A stretch of 64,000 nucleotides of DNA, from positions 2,790,001 to 2,854,000 of the forward strand of contig NZ_CP017603.1 in NCBI RefSeq assembly GCF_001854185.1. The letters are read 5' to 3'. The notes under the pieces were generated by a model. That model was given only the letters and a program-made list of their open reading frames with translations. It was not told the origin of the DNA and ran no database searches. Origin of the DNA: Clostridium formicaceticum. Lineage in GTDB: Bacteria > Bacillota > Clostridia > Peptostreptococcales > Natronincolaceae. Every line of letters begins with the position of its first letter. Position 1 is the stretch's first letter. The position numbers and the translations under genes were made by a program. Positions 63,702-64,000 of the stretch are shown piece after piece.

Positions 63702-64000
63702 ATGAACAAGATTCAAATATTATTAGTAGATGATCATTCTTTAGTAAGACAAGGATTAAAACAGATACTAGAATTAGAAAATGACCTACAGGTCGTAGGG
63801 CAAGCTGGAGACGGAGAAGAGGCGCTACTAAAAGTGCAGCAATTAAAACCAGATATAGTTTTATTAGATATAAATATGCCTAAACTAAATGGAATACATA
63901 CACTAAGGCGATTGAAGGATATGGATAGCACAATAAAAGTAATTATGTTAACCTTTCATGAAGACAGAGAATATCTTTTTGAAACCATCAATTTAGGCGC
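63702..64000 (+). CDS. degU: DegU-type response regulator, truncated by window end
   Basis: The first 99 residues of a NarL/DegU response regulator: ILLVDDHSLVRQGL with the acidic pocket, phosphoacceptor Asp in VLLDINMPKLNG, and the switch Thr in VIMLTFHED. The LuxR-type DNA-binding domain lies beyond the window. GAGGAG is 7 nt before ATG 63702. It is cognate to the kinase directly upstream. Confidence 0.92.
   Translation, partial: MNKIQILLVDDHSLVRQGLKQILELENDLQVVGQAGDGEEALLKVQQLKPDIVLLDINMPKLNGIHTLRRLKDMDSTIKVIMLTFHEDREYLFETINLG

Noticed and set aside
1-64000. CRISPR arrays, IS elements, toxin-antitoxin or restriction systems
   Set aside because: I found no regularly spaced repeats, transposase motifs or defence-gene signatures.

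Overview
The window is AT-rich, low-GC Gram-positive DNA from an anaerobic, endospore-forming member of the Clostridia. An Alkaliphilus/Natronincola-like lineage is my guess from gene content, not a measured placement. Supporting signs are a clostridial-type nif cluster, an oxygen-sensitive [FeFe]-hydrogenase-like protein, SpoVB, DegS/DegU, YkuS/YnzC-type small proteins, S-layer homology (SLH) proteins and a 6S RNA of Firmicutes type.

Layout. 1-5.6 kb: the 3' end of a nitrogenase operon (nifK partial, nifE, nifN, nifB with a fused NifX-like tail, thioredoxin-fold [2Fe-2S] ferredoxin), closed by a terminator and followed by a decayed lipoprotein gene. 6-18.2 kb: single genes and small operons (Cache chemoreceptor, cupin + PPC pair, cold-shock protein with a structured leader, hemolysin III, YbaK-like deacylase, LTA-synthase-like sulfatase, [FeFe]-hydrogenase-like protein, DAACS symporter, NAD kinase, RluD-type pseudouridine synthase, YmaF, tRNA-Ala(GGC)).

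18.7-29.7 kb is the most unusual region. Two tandem RNA elements with the features I associate with the molybdenum cofactor (Moco) riboswitch, each followed by a terminator, precede four envelope genes: a 379-aa SLH protein, a 2250-aa SLH protein, a lipoprotein and a membrane-anchored FMN-binding protein. All four carry copies of one domain, about 12 in total, resembling the sulfite-oxidase/YedY molybdopterin-binding fold but mostly lacking the cysteine that ligates Mo. 33.2-37.3 kb returns to the theme: a 6S RNA, then a third, divergent copy of the same RNA element in front of moeA, a moeA-periplasmic-binding-domain fusion and a MOSC protein. The window therefore links nitrogenase (a Mo enzyme), Moco synthesis and a Moco-RNA-associated envelope system.

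37.4-64 kb: mostly chromosomal housekeeping and signalling. This includes PolX, SpoVB, a degenerate GGDEF protein with a ribbon-helix-helix tail, a TIM-barrel protein, PHP phosphatase, arginine deiminase, a heterodimeric ABC exporter, a MocR regulator, a lipid kinase, a 1797-aa pseudokinase-ATPase-TPR-GAF-GGDEF protein, histidine ammonia-lyase with repeated operator-like sites, a pair of helical-repeat proteins, and degS followed by degU, which the window end cuts. I saw no rRNA, IS element, prophage or CRISPR array.
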